DNA of 64,000 nt from assembly GCA_963776375.1 (NCBI GenBank), contig CAVZMF010000005.1:186001-250000 (forward strand), written 5' to 3'. The translations under genes and the position numbers were made by a program. The number at the start of each line of letters is the position of its first letter. Within the stretch, counting starts at the first letter, position 1. The notes under the pieces were generated by a model. The model did not search any database. It was not told where the DNA came from and saw only the letters and a program-made list of their open reading frames with translations. Origin of the DNA: PALSA-612 sp963776375 (GTDB taxonomy: Bacteria; Actinomycetota; Thermoleophilia; Gaiellales; Gaiellaceae). Below, one piece after another: positions 1-9,692 of the stretch.

Positions 1-291
1 GGCGGGTCACTGGCCGTGCAGCTGCAGAGCGACTCGAACCTGTTCACGCGGCCGAACGTCGTCACCGCCTCGTCCGGCACCCGATCGGCGACGAATCACC
101 TGTCGAGCGCGACCGTCCCCGTGACCGGCCGGGCGACGATGCGCGTGCCGCTCTCGCCGGTGGACGGGCGCTGCGTCGTCCGCTTCCACGTCGCGGACAC
201 GGCGGTGCCGACAGTCGTCCTCGGTCCGCCGAACACGGACACGCGCGAGCTCGGCGTGCACTTCAACCGCTTCACGTATCGACCCTCGTGA
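1..291 (+). CDS. C-terminal end of a probable membrane glycosyltransferase (partial)
   Basis: The reading frame is open from the left edge and ends at the TGA at 289-291, so only about 96 C-terminal residues are visible. They look like an extracytoplasmic beta-rich tail ending in GVHFNRFTYRPS. The spacing of the segment containing PTVVLGPPNTDTRELG resembles the C-terminal tail of the membrane protein at 4710-6930 (PTYAPLNFGGSDQRQLGG), so this is probably a paralogue of that glycosyltransferase-like protein. The stop overlaps the GTG start of the next gene, placing it in the same polysaccharide operon. The catalytic part is outside the window, so the assignment rests on the tail resemblance and context. 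Confidence 0.5.
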   Translation, partial: GGSLAVQLQSDSNLFTRPNVVTASSGTRSATNHLSSATVPVTGRATMRVPLSPVDGRCVVRFHVADTAVPTVVLGPPNTDTRELGVHFNRFTYRPS

Positions 292-1358
292 GGATTGCGT
301 TCGACGTCTCGCCTCTCTCGCACGCGCTGCTCGGGATCGGCCGCTACCTCCGCGGGTCGCTCGGCGGGCTCGCCGAGGCAGCAGGCAGCGAGCACGAGAT
401 CGTCCCCTTCGCGCCGACGAGCCCACAGGGCCTGAAGGCGATCCCGGCCGCGCTGGACGGCATCCCCGTCGATGCCCGGCTGCGCTTCCTGCCGTTCGCA
501 CATCACTTGCGGCAGGCCTGGAGCCGCAGCGGCTGGCCGCCGGTGGAGCGGTTCCTCGGCCCCGTGGACGTCCTCCACTACTCGGACTGGATGTACCCAC
601 CGCAGCGGGGCGGGGTGCGGGCGACGACCGTGCACGACCTCGTGCCGCTGCGCTTCCCCGAATGGGTGCACGCTCGGACGAGACGGATGCACACGGCGAA
701 GTACCGAGACCTCGGCCGCTGCGACGTCGTGTTCGCGAACTCGGCCTTCACCGCGCGCGAGGTGACCGAGCTGACCGGGGTGCCGGCCGAGCGCGTGCGC
801 GTGGCCTATCCCGGCATCGATCCGCTCTTCCGGCCGGACGGCGAGCGCGACGACCTGGGCGGGCCGTACGTCCTCAGTGTCGCCACCTTCGAGCCGCGGA
901 AGAACCTCGATGTGCTCGTCTCGGCGTTCCGGCTCCTGGGGCGAGGCGACGTGAAGCTCGCGCTCGTCGGCGCGGCCGGGTGGGGCGAGCAGCCGAAGCT
1001 CGACCGTCCCGGCGTCGTCCGGCTCGGGTTCGTCGACGACGCCGAGCTCGCGCGGCTCTACCGCGGCGCCTCGGTGTTCGTCTACCCGTCGCGGTTCGAG
1101 GGCTTCGGGATCCCGATCGTCGAGGCGATGGCGAGCGGCGTCCCTGTCGTGGCGTCGGCGCACGAGTCGATGGACGAGGCTTCGGGAGACGCGGCGCTGC
1201 GAGCCGACCCTGAGAGCCCGGAGGCGTTCGCCAGGGCGATCGCGCGCGCCCTCGACGATCCCGGCGACGCGATCGAGCGTGGCCGCGCGCACGCTGCGCG
1301 CTTCACCTGGCTCGAGACCGGCCGCGCCTTCCTGCGCGGGTACGCGGCGGCGGCGTGA
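288..1358 (+). CDS. GT4-family glycosyltransferase
   Basis: About 356 residues, the usual size of a GT-B fold glycosyltransferase of family GT4, which transfers a sugar from a nucleotide donor to a growing glycan at the cytoplasmic face. The N-terminal half has the acceptor-side Rossmann fold (start MRIAFDVSPLSHALLGIGRY). The C-terminal half carries the conserved LSVATFEPRKNLDVLV segment and the donor-binding EX7E motif in YPSRFEGFGIPIVEAMASG (about residues 264-282). It starts at a GTG inside the preceding stop codon and its own stop overlaps the next gene, so it is translationally coupled within a glycan operon. Sugar and acceptor cannot be told from sequence. Confidence 0.9.
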   Translation: MRIAFDVSPLSHALLGIGRYLRGSLGGLAEAAGSEHEIVPFAPTSPQGLKAIPAALDGIPVDARLRFLPFAHHLRQAWSRSGWPPVERFLGPVDVLHYSDWMYPPQRGGVRATTVHDLVPLRFPEWVHARTRRMHTAKYRDLGRCDVVFANSAFTAREVTELTGVPAERVRVAYPGIDPLFRPDGERDDLGGPYVLSVATFEPRKNLDVLVSAFRLLGRGDVKLALVGAAGWGEQPKLDRPGVVRLGFVDDAELARLYRGASVFVYPSRFEGFGIPIVEAMASGVPVVASAHESMDEASGDAALRADPESPEAFARAIARALDDPGDAIERGRAHAARFTWLETGRAFLRGYAAAA

Positions 1359-2335
1359 TGAGGGTCGGGCTCGACGTCTCGCCGCTCGACCAGACCGCCG
1401 CCGGGACGGCGCGCTACCTGGCCGCGCTCGAAGAGCTCGAAGGCGTCGAGCTCGTTCGGCTCGCTCACCACGGTCGGGACCGGATCGCCACGATCTACCG
1501 CGACGCAGTCTGGTACCCGCTCGTCCTCCCGCGACAGGCCAGGGAGGCGCGTCTCGACGTCCTGCACTGCCCGACCTTCCGCGGTCCGCCCAGGCCGCCT
1601 TCGTGCCCGCTGGTCGTTACCGTTCACGACCTTGCCGTTTTGCGCCACCCGGAGACCTTCAACCTGTGGACGCGGCACTACAGCCGCCTGTGTGTCTCTC
1701 GGGTGGCGCAGGCGGCAAGGCTCGTGATCGCCGTGTCCGAGCACACGAAGCGCGACGTCGTCGAGCTGCTCCGGACGCGCGAGGAGCGGATCCGCGTCGT
1801 CCCCAACGGCGTCGATACGATCTTCACGCCCGACGGGCCCGCGGGGAGCGGCGACTACGTCCTCGCCGTCGGGACGCTCGAGCCGCGCAAGAACCTGCCC
1901 CGGCTGGCCGAGGCCACGCGGCGGCTCGGCGTCGAGCTGCGCGTCGCCGGGGCGCCGGGGTGGGGACAGGTCGAGCTCGGCAGCGGCGTCCGCAGGCTCG
2001 GCCGCGTGAGCGACGAGGAGCTCGTCCGCCTGTACCGCGGCGCGCGCTGCCTCGCGTATCCGTCGTTGTACGAGGGCTTCGGGATCCCGATCGTGGAGGC
2101 GATGGCGAGCGGCACGCCCGTGGTCACCTCGCGCGGCGGCGCGACCGAGGAGGTGGCAGGCGGCGCGGCGGTGCTCGTCGACCCGCGCGACCCGGCTGCG
2201 ATCGCCGCCGGGATCGAGGAGGCGGCCGCGCGGCGACAGGAACTCGTCCGGGCGGGGCTCGAGCGTGCGCGCGCCTTCAGCTGGGCGGAGACAGCGCGGC
2301 GGACGGCCGACGTGTACCGCGAGGCGGCGGCGTGA
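1358..2335 (+). CDS. GT4-family glycosyltransferase
   Basis: A second GT4 glycosyltransferase of about 325 residues, clearly paralogous to its upstream neighbour. It begins MRVGLDVSPLDQTAAGTARY, carries LAVGTLEPRKNLPRLAEA in the donor half, and has the EX7E motif in YPSLYEGFGIPIVEAMASG near residues 234-252. The ATG at 1358 overlaps the previous TGA (ATGA). An in-frame GTG three bases earlier is an alternative start. Acts in assembly of a surface polysaccharide together with the flanking transferases; substrate unknown. Confidence 0.9.
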   Translation: MRVGLDVSPLDQTAAGTARYLAALEELEGVELVRLAHHGRDRIATIYRDAVWYPLVLPRQAREARLDVLHCPTFRGPPRPPSCPLVVTVHDLAVLRHPETFNLWTRHYSRLCVSRVAQAARLVIAVSEHTKRDVVELLRTREERIRVVPNGVDTIFTPDGPAGSGDYVLAVGTLEPRKNLPRLAEATRRLGVELRVAGAPGWGQVELGSGVRRLGRVSDEELVRLYRGARCLAYPSLYEGFGIPIVEAMASGTPVVTSRGGATEEVAGGAAVLVDPRDPAAIAAGIEEAAARRQELVRAGLERARAFSWAETARRTADVYREAAA

Positions 2336-3354
2336 GACCGCCGCTCGTCGTCGTCGACGCCGACGTGCTCGGCCGGCAGCGGACCGGCGACGAGACGTAC
2401 GTCGAAAACCTGCTCCGGCGGCTGCCCGGGCTGGCCGGCGACGACTTCCGCTTCGCGGCCCTGACCCGCCGGCCCGACCTCGTGCCGGCGGGCGTCGAGC
2501 CTGTGCACGTCCCGGCCCGGTTCCAGGAGGCGCGGATGCTGCACGCGGTGCCGCGGGCGCTGCGGCGACTCGGCGCCGCGCTGGCGCACTTCCAGCACGC
2601 GCTCCCGCGCTCGTGCCCGTGCCCGGCGGTCGTCACCGTCCACGACCTCTCCTTCGAGCGCGACCCGTCCGTGATGAGCCGCCGCGACCGGACGATCTTT
2701 CGCCTCGCCGTGCCCCGCGCCGTGCGGCGCGCCGCCCGCGTGCTGACCGTCTCCGAGCGGACGAAGCACGATCTCGTCGACCTGTACGGCGTCGACCCGG
2801 AGCGGATCGTCGTCACGCCGCACGGCGTCGACCCCGCGTTCAGCCCGGGCGACACGCCGCGCGACTCCTACCTGCTGCTCGTCGGCGCCGTGCAGCGGCG
2901 GAAGAACCCGCGCGCCGCAGCCGACGCCGCGGCCGAGCTCGGGATGCGGCTCGTCGTCGTGGGGCCGAGCAAGGACCCCGACCTCGTCCGCGAGCTCGAG
3001 CAGCTCGGCGCGGACGTCCGCGGCTACGTCGAGCGCGACGAGCTCGTCCGGCTCTACCGCGGCGCGGCGGCGCTCGTCATGCCCTCGCGGTACGAGGGCT
3101 TCGGCCTGCCGGTGGTCGAGGCGATGGCCACGGGGACGCCCGTCGTGGCCGCGCCGGACGAGGCGCTCAGGGAGGTCGCCGACGACGCCGCGGTGTTCGT
3201 GGAGCCGGACGACCTGGCCGCAGGCGTCCGGCGTGCGCTGGCGGAGCGGGACACGCTCGTCGCGGCCGGGCTCCGTCGCGCGGCGACCTTCTCCTGGGAC
3301 GAGACCGCGCGGCGGACGCTCGCCGTCTACCGCGAGGTGCTCGGCCTCGCATGA
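2332..3354 (+). CDS. GT4-family glycosyltransferase
   Basis: Third consecutive GT4 enzyme, about 340 residues. The GTG at 2332 overlaps the preceding stop, giving VRPPLVVVDADVLGRQRTGD; the frame is open further upstream, but that extension lies over the previous gene and looks non-coding. The donor half contains LLVGAVQRRKNPRAAADA and the EX7E motif in MPSRYEGFGLPVVEAMATG (near residues 249-267). The three tandem paralogues suggest stepwise assembly of an oligosaccharide repeat, or recent duplication. Stop TGA overlaps the ATG of the GT2 gene. Confidence 0.9.
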   Translation: MRPPLVVVDADVLGRQRTGDETYVENLLRRLPGLAGDDFRFAALTRRPDLVPAGVEPVHVPARFQEARMLHAVPRALRRLGAALAHFQHALPRSCPCPAVVTVHDLSFERDPSVMSRRDRTIFRLAVPRAVRRAARVLTVSERTKHDLVDLYGVDPERIVVTPHGVDPAFSPGDTPRDSYLLLVGAVQRRKNPRAAADAAAELGMRLVVVGPSKDPDLVRELEQLGADVRGYVERDELVRLYRGAAALVMPSRYEGFGLPVVEAMATGTPVVAAPDEALREVADDAAVFVEPDDLAAGVRRALAERDTLVAAGLRRAATFSWDETARRTLAVYREVLGLA

Positions 3355-4118
3355 AGGTGTCGGCGGTCGTCATCTCGCACGGCCACCGGGAGGAGCTCGC
3401 CCGGTCGCTGCCCGCGCTCCTGCCGCAGGTCGACGAAGCGGTCGTGATCGCCAACCTGCCCGGCAGCGCGCCCGACGATCCGCTCGGCGCGCCGGTGGTC
3501 GAGCAGCCCGCGCCGCTCAGCTTCGCCGCCAACGTCAACGCCGGCGCCGCGGCCACGAGCGGGGAGCTGGTCCTCGTCGCCAACCCGGACACGGTCGCCG
3601 AGCCCGGCGCGGTCGCGGCGCTCCGCGACTTCGCGGCCGCGCACCTGCGCTGCGGGGCCGCCGGGCCGCAGATGCTCGACCCGGACGGCCGCTGGCAGGC
3701 GTCCCGGCGGCGCTTCCCGACCGTCGGCGGCACGCTCGTTCGCCGCACGCCGCTCCGCCGCGTCTTCCCGCCGCTCGAGCGGCAGCGCGACCACTACCTC
3801 CTGGACGAGCGCCCGACCGAGCCCGTGCAGGCCGACTGGATGCTGGGCGGGTTCCTGATGATCCGCCGCGCCGCGTTCGACGAGGTCGGCGGGTTCGACG
3901 CCGGTTTTCGGATGTACGGCGAGGAGATCGACTTCTGCTACCGGCTGGCCAAGGCCGGTTGGGAGCGCTGGTACGTGCCCGCCGCGGTGGTCACCCACCG
4001 CTGGGACGCGCTCACCGACCAGCGGCTGCTGACCCGGCGGACGCTCTGGCACTGGAGCGGGATGATCCGCTTCGTCCGCAAGCATCCAGAGACGCTGCGC
4101 GGCACGCAACGGCCATGA
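3351..4118 (+). CDS. GT2-family glycosyltransferase (rhamnosyltransferase-like)
   Basis: About 255 residues with a GT-A fold. MKVSAVVISHGHREELARSL is the typical nucleotide-binding start, VLVANPDTVAEPG holds the metal-binding acidic motif (about residue 77), and GGFDAGFRMYGEEIDFCYRL (about residue 180) is the conserved ED-type region of GT2 enzymes resembling WbbL/RfbF. The W-rich C-terminus (DALTDQRLLTRRTLWHWSGM) is also usual. Coupled by ATGA overlap to both neighbours. Probable role: adding a deoxyhexose or similar sugar to the glycan built by the GT4 enzymes; the exact sugar is inference. Confidence 0.88.
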   Translation: MKVSAVVISHGHREELARSLPALLPQVDEAVVIANLPGSAPDDPLGAPVVEQPAPLSFAANVNAGAAATSGELVLVANPDTVAEPGAVAALRDFAAAHLRCGAAGPQMLDPDGRWQASRRRFPTVGGTLVRRTPLRRVFPPLERQRDHYLLDERPTEPVQADWMLGGFLMIRRAAFDEVGGFDAGFRMYGEEIDFCYRLAKAGWERWYVPAAVVTHRWDALTDQRLLTRRTLWHWSGMIRFVRKHPETLRGTQRP

Positions 4119-4753
4119 GCGGGACGGCCAAGTACGACGCCGCCGCCGAACGGTGGAGCGACGAGCAGTACGCCGACTCGGCCGCGTACCTCAGCCACCG
4201 GGCCTCGCTCGTGATCTCGCTCGGGCCGCCGCTCGCGCCCGGGGACACCGTGCTCGACCTCGCCTGCGGGGACGGGGGCCTCGCCGAGCAGCTCCTCGAC
4301 GCCGGGATGCGGTACGTGGGCGTGGATCTCTCCGGGCCGATGGTCGAGGCTGCACGGCGGAGACTGGCCGGCCGCGCCGAGATCCACGAGGCCGATCTGA
4401 ACGACTACGCCCCGGCCGGGCCGGTCCAGGCAACGACCTGCTTTCGCGCGATCTACTACGCCCACGACCGGCGCGCGTTCTTCGAGCGCGTCGCCGGCTA
4501 CACCGAGACGAAGCTCGTCTTCGACCTGAACCCGCGGCAGTACCGCGTCGACGAGGTGCGCGCCGACCTCGCCGCCGCCGGTCTCACGCGGATCGAGCTG
4601 CGTCCGTTCTTCAGCCCGCAGCGGGCCGCCCTGCCCGGGCCGGTGGCGGCCGGCCTGCGCGCGGCCGAGCGCTCTCCGCTCCTTGCCCGCCTCGCGCTCC
4701 GCTACCGCTTCAGCTACATGGTGGCGGCGTCACGGTCGGCCGCACCTTCCTGA
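4115..4753 (+). CDS. class I SAM-dependent methyltransferase
   Basis: About 212 residues with the SAM-binding motif I VLDLACGDGGLAEQLLDAG (about residues 45-63), followed by an acidic motif II-like YVGVDLSGPM. The start is the ATG within the stop of the GT2 gene. As the last gene of the glycosyltransferase run it probably methylates a sugar or a lipid-linked intermediate, but the substrate is not visible in sequence. Its 3' end overlaps the convergent membrane protein by about 44 bases, an unusually long tail-to-tail overlap. Confidence 0.82.
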   Translation: MSGTAKYDAAAERWSDEQYADSAAYLSHRASLVISLGPPLAPGDTVLDLACGDGGLAEQLLDAGMRYVGVDLSGPMVEAARRRLAGRAEIHEADLNDYAPAGPVQATTCFRAIYYAHDRRAFFERVAGYTETKLVFDLNPRQYRVDEVRADLAAAGLTRIELRPFFSPQRAALPGPVAAGLRAAERSPLLARLALRYRFSYMVAASRSAAPS

Positions 4754-6930
4754 GCGAGAAGTCGAAGCCGACCTGGCCGCCGAGCTGGCGCTGGTCGGAG
4801 CCGCCGAAGTTCAACGGCGCGTACGTCGGCGCGATCCGCACCTCGACGCGGAAGGGCGGCTTCGGCGTCGGCAGCACGAAGCGCCGCGCCGACCCGATCC
4901 GGAGCGTCCAACGCTGGACCGGCGCCGTCACCCGGCCGATGTGCGGCTGCTTGTCGCGGCCCTCGACGAGCTTGCCGATCGTCACGCGGACGCCTGCGGG
5001 CGGAACGGGCGCCCCGCAGGCACTGAGCCGCGAGACGTCGACGATGGCATAGCCGGGCTTCTGCCCCGGCGTCGAGAACCGGTTGTAGGCACTGTCCGCC
5101 GTCGGGCACGGCGCCCGATCGCATCCGGTCTGGCCGTCCGCGAAGATCCCCGTCTCGTTGTACGCGTACCGCAGCGGCTGCTCGACCTTGTAGAGGAACC
5201 AGCGGCCGGTCTCCGGCGGACGGCCGACGATCTTCCCGTCCAGCTCGATCCCCGGCTCTGCGAGCACGTAGTCGACGCCGGGCGGCCGGGTAGAGGCGTC
5301 CGTCCGCGTGCGTGTTCGGCGTCCGCGTCGGCCCCGGGCCGGGCGCCGAGCCGTCCACCGACCAGACGTACCTGAGCGAGCGGTTCCAGAACTCCGTCAG
5401 CCACACGCCGAGGTCGGTGCCCGAGTTCAGGTGCTGGCCGAGATAGAGCGTCGGCTTGCCGTGCGTCTTCGCGTCGAGCCAGGTCAGCGGCCGCGGATAG
5501 TTGCTGATCAGCGAGTCGGACGCGTCGGCCGAGTAGTTCGCCGCCGATATCTGGCCGGTGAGGCCCCAGGCGAGGACGAGGACACCGGCGGTGGCCGTCA
5601 CCGCGAGGGTCCAGCCCGGGCGGCGAGTGAGGAAGCGCGGCAGGACGAGCAGCACGACCGCGATCACCAGGGCGACGATCAGCCCGCGCTCGATCCCGCC
5701 GTGCGCGAACGAGAAGTTGCGGTTCCACATCTGGGCCATGGCGACTCCGAGCGAGTCCACAGCTGGCACGTTGTCGAGCTGGTACGGCGTGGCGACGATC
5801 AGGTAGGCGACGAAACCGACGGCCGCCGCGAGCGGGATCCAGCGCAGGCGCGGCCGGTCGATCCACAGCGCCGTGCCGACGAAGACGAGCGGCACGAGGT
5901 AGATCAGGTTGCGCTCCTGGACGGTCGTCCCGAAGACCGTGGACAGGTACGACGCCTTCACGGCCGTGTAGATCCCGAAGCCGATGACAGCGGCGGCGAA
6001 CAGGCTCGTGAACGCGCGCAGCTCGGGCGTGCGCTCCTCGTCCCGCGGCCGCGCCAGGGCTGCGAGCGCCGCCACCACGGGCAGGAGGCCGAGGCCGATG
6101 GTCAGCGAGCCGGCGGCGTGAAGCCCGTAGTCGAGCATCCGTCCGCGGTAGTTGCCCGTGGCGATCGCCCAGCTCTGCGAGAACTTCCCGACGAGGCCGC
6201 TGAAGACGATGATCGCGCCCGCTCCGAGCACGATCGCGCCGACCCAGTCCCAGACGGTGAAGCGCGAGCGCCAGCGTCGCCCCGCATCGCTCGTCACCGC
6301 GTACAGGCCCGCGGCGAGGACCAACACGACGGGCAGCACGCCGAGCTCACCGCGGACGAGCCCGCCGAGGAGCGAGAGGGCGATCGCGGCCGCGATCCAG
6401 AACCACGTGCGTCGCGCGAGCGCGAGTGCCATCGCCAGGAACGCGAGTGCCGCGTACGGGTAGCTGAGCGGCTCCTCGAGGATCATCGGCGCGTAGGCGA
6501 GCGCCGGCACCGCGGCCGCGCCCGCGGCCGCGAACAGTGCCGCGCGCCGCGAGACGATCGTGCGCGCGAGGAAGTAGGTCGGCACGACCGTGAGCGTCAT
6601 CACGATCACGCCGATGTACTTGACGATCTCGTACGCGGTGGAGGTCGAGCTCGCCGCCCAGGCGGGCGCGATCAGCCAGGTGTAGAGCGTCTGCCAGAAG
6701 TACGGGTCGCCGCGCCGTCCGCCGTGCCCGGTCGCCTCGATCGAGCGCGAGATCTGCGACAGCTCGAGCTCGTCCGTGAACAGCCAGGGCGTGGAGTGGC
6801 GCGCCGCCTCCCAGGCGTAGAGCGCGAGCAGGGCGACGAACACGGTCGCCAGCGGGATCGCGCGGTAGACCCGGTCGAACCAGGCATTCTCGGCTGGAGG
6901 GCCGGCCGGCTCGCCGGCCCGGGCGCTCAC
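4710..6930 (-). CDS. polytopic membrane glycosyltransferase-like protein (frameshifted)
   Basis: A large membrane protein of about 740 residues. The GTG at 6930 overlaps the upstream gene's stop. Many hydrophobic segments follow from about residue 25, starting YRAIPLATVFVALLALYAWE; an acidic loop (LFTDELELSQISRSIEATGH) lies just after the first segment, the arrangement of GT-C fold (GT39/PMT-like) transferases using polyprenyl-phosphate sugars. The C-terminal ~200 residues are extracytoplasmic and end TVTPPPCS. The frame breaks near 5277-5290, within a CCGGGCGGCCGGG run: upstream RLYP must join downstream GVDYVLAEPGIELDGK. One missing or extra base explains it. Probable role is outer-face sugar transfer in polysaccharide assembly. 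Confidence 0.75.
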
Positions 6931-8757
6931 TCGACGCCAGCTCCGAGGACGACGACGGGGTCGAGATCGACTTCGCGCCGCACGAAGCGGCAGTTGACGT
7001 CCGCGCCCTCGCACCCGGCGATCAGCGCGTCGAGGCGCTCGCGCGGAGCCTGCGGGATCGTGACCAGCACCACGTCCGGCCTCGCCTCTTCGAGCACCCG
7101 CTCGATGTCGTCGAGGCCGCCGAGCACGGGCACGCCCTGCATGCGCCGACGCCGCAGCTGCGGGTCGTCGTCCACGAAGCCGACGACGTGCTCGCCCGGG
7201 GTCTCCCGGAGCTCGCGGAGCAGGCTGCGGCCGCTGCGACCGGCGCCGACGATCAGGGTCCGTCTCCGGGCTTCGCGGGCCTTCACCGAGCGCAGCCCGT
7301 GGTAGAGCGCGCGTTGCCCGAAGCGTGAGGCGCCGATCAGCGCGATGCAGAAGAGCGCGTCGACGACGTAGATGCTGGCCGGGAAGTCGCCGAAGGGGCC
7401 GAAGCTGAGCCAGATGATCCCGACCGCGATCGGCTCGGAGACCACGACGGCCGCCGTGATCGCGAGCGCCTCCCGCGCACCGGCGAAGCGCCAGACGCTG
7501 CCGTAGAGGCCGCCGCCGATCAACGCGAGGTAGCGGACGGCGAGGATCACCGGCAGCGAGACGATGAAGATGTGCTTCTGGTTGGTCGTCCCGTCGCCGG
7601 TCGTGAACAGCAGGTAGGCGACTCCGAAGGCGACGCTGATCAGGACGAAGTCGACCAGCACCTCGATCAGCCGCCGCGGCGCGAAGAGGACCTTGCGCAG
7701 CAGCACCGGCCGTCCGCTCGTGTCGGCGTCGCCGCGGTCGAGATCGGCGAGGAAGCCTGCGAACTGAACGAGGACGACGAAGGTGACGAGCACCCCGACG
7801 AGCGTCACGCGGCTGTTGCCGTACGCGGAGTAGGCGAGGCTGGAGGCGCCGAGGCCGGCCGCCACGATCGCGAGCAGCACGACCGTGCCTCTCTCGCCCA
7901 GGCCGCCGCGGACGAGGCGGTGCGACGTGTGGTCGCGGCCGCCCTGCGTGATCGGCCGGCCCTCGACGAAGCGCACGGCGGTGACGAGAGCGGTGTCGAG
8001 AATGGGCACGGCGAGCACGAGCAGCGGGATCAGGAGCGTCGCCACCGCCGACTCGGCCACCTTCCAGCTCGTGGCCAGGCCCAGAGCCGCGAGCACGAAT
8101 CCGAGCACCTGGCTCCCGGAGTCGCCCATGAACACGGCGGCCGGACGATTCGGCCGGAAGTTGAACGGGAGGAACCCGAGCGCCGCGAAGCCGATCGACA
8201 GCGAGAGCACGAGCAGCAGGTCCTCCTTGTGCAGGTACACGGCGTCGATCGCGAAGAACGTGGCCGCGATCACGGCCAGGGTCCCGGCGAGGCCGTCGAT
8301 GTTGTCGAGCAGGTTGAAGGCGTTCGTCATGCCGACGAGCCAGAGCCCCCCGAGGAACGCGGCCAGCACGCCGTTGGAGACGATCTCGACGCGGAGACCG
8401 GCGCCGAGGACGCACGCCGCTGCGGCGATCTGCGCGCGCGAGCTTGGCCCAGGGCGGCAGCGAGCGGACGTCGTCGACGAGCCCGGCGACGAACACGATC
8501 GCCGCGCCGCCGAGGATGCCGAAGAGCTCGGCGTCGGCGCCGACCGCCTGCACGGCGACGGCCAGGAGCACCGCCGCGGCGAAGCCCGCGAAGATGCCCA
8601 CGCCTCCGAAGGTCGGGGTCGCGTGCTCGTGCCAGCGGTCACGCCTGGGCGCGGCGACGAGCCTCGCGGCGGCGGGCGAGCGCAGGAGCGCCCAGATCGT
8701 GAGCGCGGCCACGGGCAAGGCGACGAGGCAGGTCACACCAGTCATGGGGGCGCTCAT
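6927..8757 (-). CDS. WecA/MraY-type sugar-1-phosphate transferase fused to FlaA1/CapD-like membrane and nucleotide-binding module (frameshifted)
   Basis: About 610 residues. The N-terminal ~330 residues are a polyprenyl-phosphate glycosyl-1-phosphate transferase: FNLLDNIDGLAG (about residue 150) is the DD/NxxD motif, FMGDSGSQVLGF follows, and GGRDHTSHRLVRGGL is the WecA-type histidine loop. From about residue 350 there are four more membrane spans and then a Rossmann nucleotide-binding domain (TLIVGAGRSGRSLLREL, about residue 497), as at the N-terminus of FlaA1/CapD epimerases but without the epimerase. It would start glycan synthesis on undecaprenyl phosphate. A one-base insertion in a GCGCGCG run near 8435 splits the frame after LPPWAKLA. 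A GGGAGG ribosome site sits just upstream of the ATG. Confidence 0.82.
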
Positions 8758-8893
8758 CGCGCCGCCTCCCTCTCGGTCTGGAGCGGCACGATCATCAAAG
8801 CTACTGGTGCCCTGTTAGGTGAATGTTTAGGCAACTGCCCGTCGCCGTCGACTGAAGCGTAGGCGCCGCCGGGGACGGCCCTACACTCAGCGG

Positions 8894-9682
8894 GTGGACG
8901 TCTACGTCGACCTGGTCAGGTACCGCGAGCTGTTCGGGAGCCTGTTCCGGCGCGACTTCCGGGCCCGCTACAAGGGCTCCGTCCTCGGCGTGGCCTGGTC
9001 GCTCGCGAACCCGCTCATCCTCATGGGCGTCTACCTGCTGCTCTTCTCGGTGCTCTGGAGCGTGGTGGACACGATCGACCACTACCCGCTCTACCTGCTC
9101 TCCGGCCTGGCGGTGTGGGTGTTCTTCGCCACGTCGCTGCAGTCGGCTTCGCGGTCGATGGTCGACTACTCGGAGCTGATCCGGAAGGTGCGCTTCCCGC
9201 GCCAGCTCGTCGCCTTCTCGACAGTGGCGACGCAGCTCGTCGCCTTCGGGGCGATGCTGGCCGTGCTGGTCGTGATCGACCTGATCGTGCTCCCGCGCAC
9301 GCGCGGCGTCTTCTGGGTTGCGATCCCGCTCGCCGCGTTGATCGTCTGCCTCGTGGCCGGGCTCGCCCTCGCCATCGCGTCGGCGAACGTCGTCTTCCGC
9401 GACATCGAGCACATCGTCTCCGCGGCGCTCCTGCCCTGGTTCTTCCTCACGCCGGTGCTGTACACGTTCGACCAGTTCGCGGGGCACCCGACGCTGCAGC
9501 AGCTCCTGCGCTGGGGGAACCCGATCACGCCGCCGATCGAGGCGCTGCGCGGCCCGCTCTACCTCGGCCAATGGCCGCACTGGACGGACGTGCTCTACAC
9601 GATCGGCGTTGCGGCGGCGTCGCTCGCGCTCGGCGCCTGGGTCTTCAGCCGCGTCGACGACCGGATCGCCGTCGAGCTGTAG
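8894..9682 (+). CDS. ABC-2 polysaccharide export permease (TagG/Wzm type)
   Basis: 262 residues with about six membrane spans. RRDFRARYKGSVLGVAWSLA is the signature N-terminal amphipathic segment of polysaccharide/polyol-phosphate ABC export permeases, and LLPWFFLTPVLYTFDQF with NPITPPIEALR are the usual C-terminal features. It would carry a lipid-linked glycan across the membrane with a Wzt/TagH ATPase. The expected ATPase is not adjacent; the matching type is at 14049-15257. Start is a GTG about 136 bases from the divergent WecA-type gene. The gap between them is locally AT-richer (about 8800-8840) and probably holds both promoters, though I could not fix a -35/-10 pair. Confidence 0.9.
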   Translation: MDVYVDLVRYRELFGSLFRRDFRARYKGSVLGVAWSLANPLILMGVYLLLFSVLWSVVDTIDHYPLYLLSGLAVWVFFATSLQSASRSMVDYSELIRKVRFPRQLVAFSTVATQLVAFGAMLAVLVVIDLIVLPRTRGVFWVAIPLAALIVCLVAGLALAIASANVVFRDIEHIVSAALLPWFFLTPVLYTFDQFAGHPTLQQLLRWGNPITPPIEALRGPLYLGQWPHWTDVLYTIGVAAASLALGAWVFSRVDDRIAVEL

Positions 9683-9692
9683 CGTCAGAGCC

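Noticed and set aside
96..1292. A 398-codon minus-strand open frame opposite the first GT4 gene
   Set aside because: Shadow of the GT4 gene; no recognisable domain and repetitive charged composition.
5308..7305. A 665-codon plus-strand open frame opposite the membrane glycosyltransferase
   Set aside because: Composition is Arg/Gly/Asp-rich with no membrane or catalytic pattern, while the minus strand carries clear membrane spans and motifs.
4714..8757. A single 1,347-codon minus-strand protein
   Set aside because: The middle is out-of-frame Arg/Pro-rich sequence. It is two genes joined by a frame break in the first; the true boundary is the GTGA overlap at 6927-6930.
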